DNA from: Kitasatospora cinereorecta
GTDB lineage: Bacteria; Actinomycetota; Actinomycetes; Streptomycetales; Streptomycetaceae
Reading direction: 5' to 3'
DNA: 64,000 nt
Assembly: GCF_024172095.1 (NCBI RefSeq)
Contig: NZ_JAMZDX010000007.1
Span: 124,001-188,000 of the forward strand
Shown: one piece after another, positions 15,196 through 24,926 of the stretch
Numbering within the stretch: the first letter of the stretch is position 1
Layout: each line of letters opens with the position of its first letter
Translations under genes and position numbers: made by a program
Notes under the pieces: generated by a model
The model's input: only the letters and a program-made list of their open reading frames with translations
Told to the model about the DNA's origin: nothing
Database searches by the model: none

Positions 15196-17670
15196 ATGCA
15201 CGGCTTCGAGCACACCGCACCGCCCGGCCGCGACGCGGCGGGCGCCGCTTCCGCGCGCCTGGCCGGCCACCGCCTGGTGCCGCTGGCCACCGCGCTGGTC
15301 CAGGAGGACGGCCGGGTGCTGCACTGGAGCGAGGAGGCCGAGGCGCTCACCGGCTGGGCGGCCGAGGAGGTGGTCGGCGCCTACGTGGCCCGCTTCCTGG
15401 TGCCCGAGGGCGCCCGCAAGCGGGTGCTCGGGCTGTTCGCGGAGATCATGTCCGGCAGCGGCTGGTCCGGCATTTACCCTGTACGCCACCGTGACGGCCG
15501 GCTGATCGAGCTGGAGTTCCACACCTACCCCATCGCCGGCCCCGGGGACCGCCCGCTGCTGCTGGCCACCGCCTCCGACGTCCGGGCGCTGCGCGAGGTG
15601 GAGTCCGATCTGGCGATCCTGGACGGCTTCTTCACCCAGTCGCCGATCGGCCTCGCCGTGTACGACACCGAACTGCGCTTCGTCCGCCTCAACAACGCCC
15701 TCGCCCGGATCAACGGCCTGCCGGTCGGCGACCACCTCGGACGGCGGATCAGTTCCGTGCTGCCCGGCCTCAACAGCGCCGAGATCGAGGCCGTGATGCG
15801 CCAGGTGCTGAGCACCGGCCGGCCCGTGGTGGACGCCCGCTCGCACGGCCGCACCCCCGGCGACCCGCGCCGCGACCGGGCCTGGTCGGCCTCCTACTTC
15901 CGGCTGGAGGACTCCACCGGCCGGGTGCTCGGCGTCAGCTCATCGATCATCGACGTCACCGAGCGCTTCCAGGCCGAGGCCCGGGCCGCCCGCGCCCAGG
16001 AGCGGCTCGCCCTGCTGGCCTCCGCCACCGCCCGGATCGGCACCACCCTCGACCTGCAGCGCACCGCCGAGGAGCTGATCGAGGCGGTCATCCCGCGGTT
16101 CGCCGACTTCGCCACCGTCGACCTGCTGGAGCCGGTGCTGCGCGGCGAGGAACCCGCCCCGATCCAGCCGGACCGCCCGGTCCACGTCCGCGCCGTCGCC
16201 GTCGGCGAGGCGTACGGCTCCGGCCTGACCACGGTCGCCGACGCGGTCGGCGTCAGCTCCGAGTACGACGCCAAGCGGATCTACACCCAGTGCCTGCGCA
16301 GCGGCCGCCCGCTGCTCAAGCCGCACGTGGACGAGGAGGTGCTGCGCGGTCTGGTGCCCTCCTCCGACCGGGTCGACCCGGGGATCGCGGCCGGCATCCA
16401 CTCGTACCTGATGGTGCCGGTGGTGGCCCGCGGCATGGTGCTGGGCGGCGCCGAGTTCGTCCGCACCCGCAACCCCGAGCCGTTCGGCGCCGCCGACGTC
16501 GCGCTCGCCGAGGAACTGGTCGCCCGGGCCGCCCTCGCCATCGACAACGCCCGGCTCTACCGCCGCGAGCGGGAGACCGCCCTCACCCTCCAGCGCAGCC
16601 TGCTGCCGCAGGAGATCCACCGCACCCTCGGCCTGGAGATCGCCCACCGCTACCTGCCCTCCAGCGTGGTCAGCGAGGTCGGCGGCGACTGGTTCGACGT
16701 GGTGCCGCTGTCCTGCGGGCGGGTCGTGCTGGTGGTCGGCGACGTGATGGGCCACGGCATCCGGGCCGCCGCCACCATGGGCCAGCTGCGCACCGTCGCC
16801 CGCACCCTGGCCACCCTCGACCTGCCGCCCGAGCAGGTGCTCACCCGGCTGGACGAGACCGCCTCCGCCATCGGCGAGGGACAGTTCGCCACCTGCATCT
16901 GCGCCCTGTACGACCCGGTGGACCGCACCTGGACGGTCGCCTCGGCCGGTCACCTGCCGCCCGTCCTGGTCGACCCGGACGGCACCTCCCGCATCATCGA
17001 GCTGCCGCCCGGCCTGCCGCTCGGCGTCGGTGGCGCCGGCTTCGAGAGCGTGGAGTTCACCCTGCCCGCCGGGACGCTGTTCGCGCTCTACACCGACGGC
17101 CTGGTCGAGCGCCGCGGCCGCGACCTCGACGAGGGCATCGACCTGCTGGCCCGCACCCTCGCCGCCCGCGGCCGCACCCTGGAGGAGAACTGCGACGCGG
17201 TGCTCGCCGCCCTGGTCACCGACGGCACCGACGACGACATCGCCATGATCATGGCCCGGGTGCTGCCCGTCCCCGCCGACCGGATCGCCACCCTGCACCT
17301 GCCCGGCAGCGGCCCGCTGCCCGCCAAGGCCCGCCGGTTCACCCGGACCACCCTGGAGTCCTGGGGCCTGTCGGCGCTCACCGACTACGCCGAACTGATG
17401 GTCAGCGAACTGGTCACCAACGCCCTGCTGCACGCGGACGCCCCGCGCCGGCTGCGCCTGTTCCGCGACCGCACCCTCACCCTCGAGGTGGCCGATGCCG
17501 GCAGCCAGTCGCCCCGGCTGCGCTCCTCCGCCGAGGAGGACGAGGGCGGCCGCGGCATCCACCTGGTCAGCGAACTCGCCCACCGCTGGGGCACCCGGCC
17601 CACCAAGGAGGGCAAGGTGGTCTGGGCCGAGATCGAGATCGACTACCACGCGACGCGCGGCCGGCTCTGA
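15196..17670 (+). CDS. PAS-PAS-GAF-PP2C phosphatase-HATPase multidomain regulator
   Basis: 824 aa. Two PAS domains (about 25-135 and 145-265), a GAF domain (about 270-460; FADFATVDLLEPVL to ALAIDNARLY), a SpoIIE/RsbU-type PP2C phosphatase (about 475-690; EVGGDWFDVV and VGDVMGHGIRAAATM supply metal-binding Asp residues; FALYTDGLVERRG, DDDIAMIMARV), and a C-terminal HATPase/RsbW-like domain (about 700-810; VSELVTNALLHA N-box, GGRGIHLV). Such proteins combine a phosphatase and an anti-sigma-factor-type kinase and control alternative sigma factors via anti-anti-sigma proteins in response to sensed signals. No partner STAS or sigma gene lies nearby. Confidence 0.88.
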   Translation: MHGFEHTAPPGRDAAGAASARLAGHRLVPLATALVQEDGRVLHWSEEAEALTGWAAEEVVGAYVARFLVPEGARKRVLGLFAEIMSGSGWSGIYPVRHRDGRLIELEFHTYPIAGPGDRPLLLATASDVRALREVESDLAILDGFFTQSPIGLAVYDTELRFVRLNNALARINGLPVGDHLGRRISSVLPGLNSAEIEAVMRQVLSTGRPVVDARSHGRTPGDPRRDRAWSASYFRLEDSTGRVLGVSSSIIDVTERFQAEARAARAQERLALLASATARIGTTLDLQRTAEELIEAVIPRFADFATVDLLEPVLRGEEPAPIQPDRPVHVRAVAVGEAYGSGLTTVADAVGVSSEYDAKRIYTQCLRSGRPLLKPHVDEEVLRGLVPSSDRVDPGIAAGIHSYLMVPVVARGMVLGGAEFVRTRNPEPFGAADVALAEELVARAALAIDNARLYRRERETALTLQRSLLPQEIHRTLGLEIAHRYLPSSVVSEVGGDWFDVVPLSCGRVVLVVGDVMGHGIRAAATMGQLRTVARTLATLDLPPEQVLTRLDETASAIGEGQFATCICALYDPVDRTWTVASAGHLPPVLVDPDGTSRIIELPPGLPLGVGGAGFESVEFTLPAGTLFALYTDGLVERRGRDLDEGIDLLARTLAARGRTLEENCDAVLAALVTDGTDDDIAMIMARVLPVPADRIATLHLPGSGPLPAKARRFTRTTLESWGLSALTDYAELMVSELVTNALLHADAPRRLRLFRDRTLTLEVADAGSQSPRLRSSAEEDEGGRGIHLVSELAHRWGTRPTKEGKVVWAEIEIDYHATRGRL

Positions 17671-17789
17671 CCCCGGTGACCGCCGACCGGGTGCCTGTGC
17701 GTGTCCGCTCGGCCGTGCCGGGTCGCCGCGGGTGGTGGGCTGACGGATAGTCGGTCCCAGATCCCGTTTCCCGGTTCGCAGGAGGACAC

Positions 17790-18392
<603 letters not shown>

Positions 18393-18558
18393 CCGTATGC
18401 GCAGGACCGACCCGGCCGCGCTGCGCCGCCGGGTCGTAGTCCCCGGCGCGTCGTACGCCGCCGTCCGGCCGCGGGCCGGTCGCCGGTCGACACTGATGGT
18501 CCGGTTCGAGGCGACGGAGGGAGTCCGCGATGCGGCGGCAGGACGGCCGGGCCACCGG

Positions 18559-19983
18559 ATGAGCGGGACGACCCGGTCGCAGGTACAGGAGCACGGCACG
18601 GACGGATCCGCCCGCCGGTGGCGGGCGCTGGCGGTGTGTCTGGTGGCGGGCTTCATGACGCTGCTTGACGTCTCCATCGTCAACGTCGCGCTGCCGTCGG
18701 TCCGCAGCGGCCTGCGGATGTCCGAGAGCGGCGTGCAGTGGGTGCTCTCCGGTTACTCGTTGGCGTTCGGCCTGGTGCTGGTCCCGGCCGGGCGGCTCGG
18801 CGACGCGATCGGACGGCGGCCGGTCTTCCTGACCGGCCTGGCCCTGTTCACCGCCACCAGCGCGCTGGCCGGCGCGGCCCAGAGCGAGACCTGGCTGGTC
18901 GGCGCCCGGCTGCTCCAGGGCCTGGCCGGCGGCCTGCTGGTCCCTCAGGTCTCGGGCTTCATCCAGCAGTTGTTCAGCGGCGAGGAGCGCGGCCGCGCGT
19001 TCGGCATGCTCGGGACCACCATCGGCTTCTCCACCGCCGTCGGCCCGCTGCTCGGAGGCCTGCTGATCGCCGTGTTCGGCGCCGCCGAGGGCTGGCGCTG
19101 GGTGTTCTACGTCAACCTGCCGATCGGCCTGGCCACCCTGCCCGTGGCGCACCGCCTGCTGCCGCCCCCGCCGCACCGGGACGCCGCCGACGCACCGCGC
19201 CGCGACTTCGACCCGCTCGGCGTGGTGCTGCTCGGCACCGGAACCGTCCTGCTGCTGCTCCCGCTGGTCCAGCAGCAGTGGCACGGCCCGACGAAATGGC
19301 TGCTGGCGGTGGCCGCCGTGGCGGTCCTGGCCGGCTTCGCGCTCTGGGAACGGCGGTACGGGCGCTCCCACGAGCCGCTGGTCAACCTGCAGCTGTTCGA
19401 GGCCCGCTCGTTCACCGTCGGATCGCTGGTCTCGCTGCTGTACTTCGCCGGATTCACCGCGGTGTTCTTCGTCTTCACCCTCTACCTGCAGAACGGCCAG
19501 CACTACACCGCCCTCCAGGCCGGGCTCGCCATCACGCCGTTCGCGCTGGCCTCGGCGATGGCCTCCACGGCGGGCGGCCGCCGGGTGCAGCGGTACGGGC
19601 GCAAGCTGATCGCCCTCGGCCTGACCGTGGTGGCGGTCGGCCTCGCGCTGGCGGCAGCGGCCGTCCACGTCTTCTCCGGCCCGTACGTCGGCTGGGCGAC
19701 GGCGGGGCCGCTCCTGCTCGCCGGGGTGGGCAGCGGGCTGGTGGTCTCGCCCAACCAGGCGCTGACGCTCCGCGAGGTTCCCGTCGTCCGGGCGGGCAGC
19801 GCGGGCGGCGTCCTGCAGACCGCGCAGCGGATCGGCTCCGCGGCCGGCATCGCCGCCGTCGGCTCGGTCTTCTTCGCCCACCTCGCCGGCCCGAACGCCT
19901 GGGCCTCCGCCTTCCAGCTGAGCCTGGCGGTGGTGCTCGGCTTCGTCCTGCTGGCCCTGATCGCAGCCCTCAGCGACCGCTGA
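18559..19983 (+). CDS. MFS drug exporter, DHA2 (14-TM) family
   Basis: 474 aa from the ATG at 18559; the reading frame is open upstream to 18397, but the transporter family begins near this Met. Motif A is GRLGDAIGRRPVF, motif C region GFSTAVGPLLGG, and the early helix has LLDVSIVNVALPSV, all typical of EmrB/QacA proton-coupled exporters. Fourteen hydrophobic segments fit. It has no adjacent regulator; the neighbour downstream is convergent. Confidence 0.86.
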   Translation: MSGTTRSQVQEHGTDGSARRWRALAVCLVAGFMTLLDVSIVNVALPSVRSGLRMSESGVQWVLSGYSLAFGLVLVPAGRLGDAIGRRPVFLTGLALFTATSALAGAAQSETWLVGARLLQGLAGGLLVPQVSGFIQQLFSGEERGRAFGMLGTTIGFSTAVGPLLGGLLIAVFGAAEGWRWVFYVNLPIGLATLPVAHRLLPPPPHRDAADAPRRDFDPLGVVLLGTGTVLLLLPLVQQQWHGPTKWLLAVAAVAVLAGFALWERRYGRSHEPLVNLQLFEARSFTVGSLVSLLYFAGFTAVFFVFTLYLQNGQHYTALQAGLAITPFALASAMASTAGGRRVQRYGRKLIALGLTVVAVGLALAAAAVHVFSGPYVGWATAGPLLLAGVGSGLVVSPNQALTLREVPVVRAGSAGGVLQTAQRIGSAAGIAAVGSVFFAHLAGPNAWASAFQLSLAVVLGFVLLALIAALSDR

Positions 19984-20189
19984 CCGAGCGCCGGTCCTCC
20001 CGGCCGGGCGGCGGGCGGCCCTCCCGGGCGGGCCCGGTGACGGTCCGTCCGAGGGGCACGGGGGGACGAGCGTTGGAGGTTGCGCTGGTTGTCGGTGCGG
20101 CCGGTGGAGCCGTCCGTGCCGGGGATCCCGCGGTCGGGACTGCGTCATGCGGACGTCACGGTGGTCTGCCGGCGCGGCCGGCGGCCGGG

Positions 20190-21239
20190 TCAGGTCACCG
20201 GGGCCGGGTGGAGTCGGACGAGCCATGGGGCCAGGCGGCGGGCGCGGTCGCGGGCTGCGGCGGCGGCGTCGGGGTGTCCGCTGCGTTCGTGGGCCAGGGC
20301 CAGGGTGCAGGCGGCGTCGGCCGCGTCGAGCGGGGTGGCGGCGCGCCGGATCAGGGCCCTGGCCAGGCGTACCGCCTGTTCCGGCCGGGGCCCGAGGGCG
20401 GTGCTCAGGGCGCGGAGGTGGTCCTGGCGCCACTGCAGGCCGTAGGCGAGGCCGGGCGGGTCCTCGCCGACCGCGACCTTCGCCCGGCTCCGGGCGTCCT
20501 CCACCGGCAGCAGCCCGGCCTCAGCCGCGCGCAGCGCCGCGTCGGCGGCGAGCTGGGTCAGCCCGTGGCGACGTATTCGCGGCCGGCTCCGGCCGAGGGC
20601 GTCCTGGTAGACGTCGAGCACGTCCAGGTACTGGCCCGTCCAGTAGGTCATCAGGTCGAACCGGAGCAGGACGTCCTCGCCGTCCTCGGCCTGCCGCTCG
20701 ATCTCCGCGAGCTCGCGCACCGCGGCCGCGTGGTCGCCGAGCCGCAGCCGCTTGGCCGCCATCTCGGCACGCAGCCGCAGCAGGCCGGTCGGCGAGTCGG
20801 CCTCGGCGGCCCGCGGCGGTCGGCGCAGCAGCTGCGCCCGGGACTGCCCGCGGCCGTCCGTGGTCGGGACGACGAACAGCGCGACCAGCCCGAACACCCC
20901 GCACAGCACCAGGTACCAGATCAGCGTCGACCCGTGGAGCACCGCGAGCCCGACCGCCGCGCAGAACGGGGACTCGGCGACGGACAGCAGGTTCGACGCC
21001 TGCTGGCGCCGGGCGTGGCCGGGGCGGACCGGCCAGTCGTACGTGAGGCGGAGCGCGATCGGCACCGGTCGGACCTCGAGGTAGCGCCGGGTGCCGCGGT
21101 GCCGGTGGAGCGGCGGTCCGACACCGACGACCGCGCTCAGGACCCCGACTCCCAACCCCCGCATCACCGCCGCGCCGACCAGCATCCACACCGTGCCGGC
21201 CGCGACGTACAGGGCGATGCACCCCACCACGCCGAGCAT
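20190..21239 (-). CDS. Membrane protein with N-terminal TM pair and C-terminal helical-repeat domain
   Basis: 349 aa, start at MLGVVGCIALY. Residues 1-45 hold two hydrophobic helices and the phrase AVVGVGPPL; residues 85-125 hold two more helices; from about 155 the protein is soluble and helical, resembling TPR repeats (AAVRELAEIERQAEDGEDVLL, LAADAALRAAEAGLLP, CTLALAHERSGHPDAAAAARDRARRL). The N-terminal layout recalls site-2 proteases of family M50, but no HEXXH zinc motif is present, so it would be inactive if related. Function unknown. Convergent with the MFS exporter. Confidence 0.6.
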   Translation of the reverse strand: MLGVVGCIALYVAAGTVWMLVGAAVMRGLGVGVLSAVVGVGPPLHRHRGTRRYLEVRPVPIALRLTYDWPVRPGHARRQQASNLLSVAESPFCAAVGLAVLHGSTLIWYLVLCGVFGLVALFVVPTTDGRGQSRAQLLRRPPRAAEADSPTGLLRLRAEMAAKRLRLGDHAAAVRELAEIERQAEDGEDVLLRFDLMTYWTGQYLDVLDVYQDALGRSRPRIRRHGLTQLAADAALRAAEAGLLPVEDARSRAKVAVGEDPPGLAYGLQWRQDHLRALSTALGPRPEQAVRLARALIRRAATPLDAADAACTLALAHERSGHPDAAAAARDRARRLAPWLVRLHPAPVT

Positions 21240-21324
21240 CCGCGAACCCCCCGTTCGGGCGGCCGTTCGGGCCGTGCCCGGCTGATACCCGCCCAGCCGG
21301 GCACGGGAAACGGCCCCGGGACGG

Positions 21325-23037
21325 CTACTCGAGCGCGAACACCTGACGCACCGCCGCCTCCAGCGCCTGCGGGTCGCCGTCGCCGCGCCAGGCGACGAAG
21401 CCGTCCGGCCGGACCAGCGAGGCGCCGTCCGCGCCGAGACCGTACGCGGCCGGCCAGGCCACCGGCGGCGCCCCGGCGGGCGGGCCACCGGCCGGCGCAC
21501 CCCCGGTCGGCGGACCGCCGGCCGGGGGACGTCCGCCCGGGGCGGCGACGGGGGCCTCGGGGTGGAAGTCGGCGTCCGGCCCGTCGCCGAGGACGTGGCA
21601 GCGCAGCGGTACGCCGGTGCGGGCGGCCAGTTGCTCGGCGGCGGCCCGCCAGGCGGCAGCGGCCTCGCCCGCGGCGATCAGCAGCACCGGCTCCCGCTCG
21701 AACAGGTCGAGGGTGGAGATCCGCTCGCCGCCCCCGGCCGGACGCAGCCACAGGTGCGGGGCGCGGCTGCCGACCTCGCCGTCGGCGGTGAAGCGCTCGG
21801 GGATGACCGCGCCCTGCGGGTCGCCGCCGGCCAGCGCGCCGACCGGGTAGCGGTAACCGAGGGCGACCGCGAGGACGTTGGTCTGCCGGCCGCCGCCGGG
21901 CGTGGCGTCGAATCCGGGGTGCTTGTGCTCCACCGAACGCTCGGCGGCGCGGGCGGCGGTGTGCACGGCGACCGGCCGCCGCTCCTCCCCGTAGCTGTCG
22001 AGCAGCGCGGGCCCGGCCCAGCCGTCGAGGACGGCGGCGAGCTTCCAAGCGAGGTTGTGGGCGTCCTGGATGCCGGTGTTGGAGCCGAACGCGCCCGTGG
22101 GCGGCATCTCGTGGGCGGAGTCGCCGACCAGGAACACCCGGCCCGAGGAGTACTGGTCGGCCACCCGCTCGGCGGCGTGCCAGGGCGCCCGGCCGGTGAT
22201 CTCGACCTCCAGGTCGGGGACGCCGGCGGCGGCCCGGATGTGGGCGATGCAGCGCGCGTCGGTGAAGTCCTCGACGGTCTCGCCGCGCTCCGGGTGCCAC
22301 GGGGCGTGGAACACCCACTGCTCGCGGTTGTCGACCGGCAGCAGGGCGCCGGCGCCGTCCGGGTTGGTCAGGTAGCAGGCGATGAACAGCCGGTCGCCGA
22401 CCACGTCGGCCAGGCGCTTGGCCCGGAAGGTGACGCTGATGTTGTGGAACAGGTCGCCGCGTCCGCTCTGGCCGACGGCGAGCCCGGTGCGTACGGGGCT
22501 GCGCGGCCCGTCGGCGGCCACCAGGTAGTCGGCCCGTACGGTGGTGGTCTGGCCGGTGGCCCGGTCCAGCAGGGTGCAGGTGACCCCGCCCGGGTCGGGC
22601 GTGAAGCCGGTCAGCTCGGTGCCGAAGCGGACGTCGCCGCGCTGCTTCGCGTGCCGCAGCAGCACCGGCTCCAGGTCGTTCTGGCTGCACAGGCACCACG
22701 AGGACGGGCTGAAGCGGGCCAGCGCCCCGCCCGGGTCGATCTCCCGGAAGAGCCACTCCTGCTCCACCCCGGCCAGGGTGTCGGCCTGGAGGATGCCGTG
22801 GTTGTCGGCCAGCACGGAGGCGGCGGCCCGGATGTCCGGCTCGACCCCGGCGACCCGGAACAGCTCCATGGTGCGCAGGTTGTTGCCCCGGCCGCGCGGG
22901 TGCCGGGAGGTCTCGGAGTGGCGCTCGACCAGCAGGTGCGGGACGCCGAGGCGGCCCAGGAACAGGGAGGCGGACAGGCCGACCAGCGAGCCGCCGGCGA
23001 TGAGGACCGGGACGCGGCCGTCGATCTGTGTGTTCAT
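21325..23037 (-). CDS. FAD-dependent aromatic polyketide monooxygenase (whiE ORFVIII-like)
   Basis: 570 aa. FAD/NAD fold of the PHBH class: GGSLVG dinucleotide motif (15-20), DGPRS (176-180) and GDSAHEMPPTGAFGSNTGIQDAHNL (305-328); the C-terminus (about 435-570) is a thioredoxin-like domain as in large polyketide hydroxylases. A low-complexity Pro/Gly/Ala segment (498-528) interrupts that domain. Divergently transcribed from the pigment operon, exactly as whiE ORFVIII is placed in S. coelicolor, so it probably hydroxylates the spore-pigment aromatic core. Confidence 0.88.
   Translation of the reverse strand: MNTQIDGRVPVLIAGGSLVGLSASLFLGRLGVPHLLVERHSETSRHPRGRGNNLRTMELFRVAGVEPDIRAAASVLADNHGILQADTLAGVEQEWLFREIDPGGALARFSPSSWCLCSQNDLEPVLLRHAKQRGDVRFGTELTGFTPDPGGVTCTLLDRATGQTTTVRADYLVAADGPRSPVRTGLAVGQSGRGDLFHNISVTFRAKRLADVVGDRLFIACYLTNPDGAGALLPVDNREQWVFHAPWHPERGETVEDFTDARCIAHIRAAAGVPDLEVEITGRAPWHAAERVADQYSSGRVFLVGDSAHEMPPTGAFGSNTGIQDAHNLAWKLAAVLDGWAGPALLDSYGEERRPVAVHTAARAAERSVEHKHPGFDATPGGGRQTNVLAVALGYRYPVGALAGGDPQGAVIPERFTADGEVGSRAPHLWLRPAGGGERISTLDLFEREPVLLIAAGEAAAAWRAAAEQLAARTGVPLRCHVLGDGPDADFHPEAPVAAPGGRPPAGGPPTGGAPAGGPPAGAPPVAWPAAYGLGADGASLVRPDGFVAWRGDGDPQALEAAVRQVFALE
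21460..21546 (-). repeat. Low-complexity Pro-Gly-Ala coding repeat in the monooxygenase
   Basis: Degenerate 12- to 15-bp repeats encoding GGRPPAGGPPTGGAPAGGPP within the C-terminal domain of the monooxygenase. In frame and open, so probably a flexible loop produced by repeat expansion. Confidence 0.75.
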
Positions 23038-23080
23038 CAGTTTCGCTCCATCCGTGCGGACACGGGTGTGCCCTGCCGTT

Positions 23081-23143
23081 GATGGATGCCCCGCCCCCGC
23101 TCGGACCCTCCGACCACAGAGGGTGCTTCGCTCGGATGGATGC
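23081..23143. promoter_or_regulatory. Repeat-rich divergent promoter region of the pigment cluster
   Basis: The 185-bp gap between the monooxygenase and the SchA/CurD-type gene contains direct repeats GATGGATGC (23081 and 23135) and CGCTCGGA (23098 and 23129), with CCCTC/GAGGG arms between them. Such a cluster fits binding sites for regulators of both divergent promoters; the whiE promoters of S. coelicolor are developmentally controlled. The actual protein is unknown. Confidence 0.4.
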
Positions 23144-23222
23144 GAACTCTCGCGCTGTCACCGGCGCGCCACCACGATCGTGCTGACCCAGTCCCCCTGT
23201 TCCGCACCCGACGGGAACCCCC

Positions 23223-24368
23223 ATGACCTTGCTGTCCGAATCCACCGCCGACCGCCCCGACACCGAGAGCGCCCGGCTGCGCGTCATCCTGCTGCTGGAC
23301 GTCATGGACGGCGCCCAGGAGCGCTTCCTGGACGCGTACGAGCAGCTCAGGTACCAGGTCTCGGCCGTCCCGGGCCACCTGAGCGACCAGCTCTGCCAGT
23401 CGATCGAGGACCCGTCCCGCTGGCTGATCACCAGCGAGTGGGAGAGCGCGGGCCCGTTCCTGTCCTGGGTGGACAGCCCGGAGCACCGCGAGATGGTCAA
23501 GCCGCTGCACGGCTGTGTCCGCGACACCCGTTCGCTGCGCTTCAGCGTGCTGCGCGAGACCGCCGGACGGGTCGCGGAGGACAGCTCGGTACGGCCGCTG
23601 GCGCCCGGTCAGACCCTCCCGGGGGTGCCGATGGCGCCCCGGCCCGGCCCGGACGGCGTCACCCGGCACGCCCTGACCTTCCCGGTGAAGCCCGGCAGCG
23701 AGGCGGAGGTGGCCCGGATCCTGGCCGACTACCGCCCGCCCAACGCCCAGGTGGACGCGGCCACCCGGCTGGCCCGCACCACTCTGTTCATGCACGGCAA
23801 CCGGGTGGTCCGCACCGTCGAGGTGGTCGGCGACCTGGTGGCCGCGCTGCGGCACGTGGCCATGCAGCCCGAGGTCCGCGCCGTGGAGGAGGCGATCAAC
23901 CCGTACCTGGAGGAGGCCCGCGACCTGGATGACCCGCTCGCCGCCCGGGACTTCTTCATGCGGGCGGCCCTGCCCGCCGTCCACCACCACGCCCGGTCGG
24001 CCGCACCGGCGGGCGAGGTCGGTCGGTATGCGGTCAACTACCCGGTACGGACCGGATGCGGTGCGGCCGTCGCCGAACTGCTGTCCCGTCAGGACGAGCA
24101 GGCCGTCGAGGACCACGCCTCACCGCTGGTGCGCTCCACCGTCTTCCAGCGCGAGGACCGGGTGGTCCGGCTGGTCGACCTGACCGTCGAGCCGGAGCGT
24201 GACCCGGCCGCCGCGCTGGGTCTGGCCGGACCGCGCGCCTCGGCCGTCCTGGCCCGGCTGGTGGAGATCGCCCCCGATCACCCGCTGCCCAGCGACGACG
24301 GGCTGCGCCACCTGCTGGAGGCCTGCCTGATGGCGCGGATCACCGACCGCCGCGCGCCCGGCCGCTGA
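23223..24368 (+). CDS. SchA/CurD-like protein (whiE ORFI homologue)
   Basis: 381 aa. N-terminal ABM-type ferredoxin-like domain (about 20-110; VILLLDVMDGAQERFLDAYEQ ... SEWES), then two SchA/CurD-like segments (about 150-255 and 265-375; HALTFPVKPGSEAEVARIL and RYAVNYPVRTGCGAAVAELL are clearly duplicated halves). This family is the first gene of spore-pigment clusters (whiE ORFI, schA, curD). Its chemical role is not established; a monooxygenase or cyclase-like auxiliary role is inferred from the ABM fold. First gene of the forward pigment operon. Confidence 0.85.
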   Translation: MTLLSESTADRPDTESARLRVILLLDVMDGAQERFLDAYEQLRYQVSAVPGHLSDQLCQSIEDPSRWLITSEWESAGPFLSWVDSPEHREMVKPLHGCVRDTRSLRFSVLRETAGRVAEDSSVRPLAPGQTLPGVPMAPRPGPDGVTRHALTFPVKPGSEAEVARILADYRPPNAQVDAATRLARTTLFMHGNRVVRTVEVVGDLVAALRHVAMQPEVRAVEEAINPYLEEARDLDDPLAARDFFMRAALPAVHHHARSAAPAGEVGRYAVNYPVRTGCGAAVAELLSRQDEQAVEDHASPLVRSTVFQREDRVVRLVDLTVEPERDPAAALGLAGPRASAVLARLVEIAPDHPLPSDDGLRHLLEACLMARITDRRAPGR

Positions 24369-24387
24369 GCCGGCGCACCACCGGACC

Positions 24388-24444
24388 GTCGGACCGCACG
24401 CCGCGTCGGACCCACCTCATGTCGGACCGTACGCGAGGTCCGAC
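24388..24444. promoter_or_regulatory. Three direct and one inverted GTCGGACC repeats
   Basis: GTCGGACC occurs at 24388, 24405 and 24421 and in inverted orientation (GGTCCGAC) at 24437, spaced 16-17 bp apart, in the 132-bp gap before the cupin gene. Regular spacing close to 1.5 helical turns suggests a multimeric regulator site controlling the KS-containing part of the operon. Confidence 0.45.
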
Positions 24445-24450
24445 CGAACA

Positions 24451-24470
24451 GCCCGGGCAGCCGCCCGGGC
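24451..24470. promoter_or_regulatory. GC hairpin upstream of the cupin gene
   Basis: GCCCGGGC repeated with a 4-nt spacer; each half is itself palindromic, so the RNA can form a strong hairpin. It lies 30 bp before the cupin start and follows the GTCGGACC repeats. Could attenuate transcription or be part of the operator. Confidence 0.35.
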
Positions 24471-24500
24471 ACCCCGCTCACCGAGAGAGAGGCACAGATC

Positions 24501-24926
24501 GTGACCACGGAGCTCCCACGCGTCGTCCACGTCGACGACGCACCCCCGAACACCCGCCGCGGCGGTGACCTGCGCGCCATGCTCACCCCGACGGCGGTCG
24601 GCGCGACCAGCGGGTTCATGGGCGTGGCCATCGTCCGGCCGGGTGAGCGGATCGGCGAGCACTACCACCCGTACTCCGAGGAGTTCGTCTTCGTGGTCAG
24701 CGGTGACCTGGAGGTCGACCTGGACGGGGTGAGCCAGCCGCTGAAGCCGGACCACGGCCTGATGATCCCGATCGGGATGCGCCACCGCTTCCGCAACGTC
24801 GGCGACACCGAGGCCCGGCTGGTGTTCCACCTCGGCCCGCTGGCGCCGCGCCCCGACCTCGGGCACGTCGACACCGAGGAGACCCCGCAGTCCGGCCCGC
24901 CCGAACACCTGAAGGCGGTCTCGTGA
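24501..24926 (+). CDS. Cupin protein (whiE ORFII homologue)
   Basis: 141 aa, GTG start with GAGAGAGG upstream. Single cupin barrel: motif 1 GERIGEHYHPYSEEFVFVVSG and motif 2 LMIPIGMRHRFRNVG give the usual His/His/Glu and His metal ligands. Second gene of whiE-type clusters; such cupins are thought to assist cyclisation or oxidation of the nascent aromatic polyketide. The stop overlaps the KS-alpha start by GTGA. Confidence 0.85.
   Translation: MTTELPRVVHVDDAPPNTRRGGDLRAMLTPTAVGATSGFMGVAIVRPGERIGEHYHPYSEEFVFVVSGDLEVDLDGVSQPLKPDHGLMIPIGMRHRFRNVGDTEARLVFHLGPLAPRPDLGHVDTEETPQSGPPEHLKAVS

Noticed and set aside
21164..23527. 787-codon minus-strand frame overlapping the monooxygenase
   Set aside because: Wrong frame of the same strand; composition is low-complexity Arg/Pro, while the 21325-23037 frame has intact FAD motifs.
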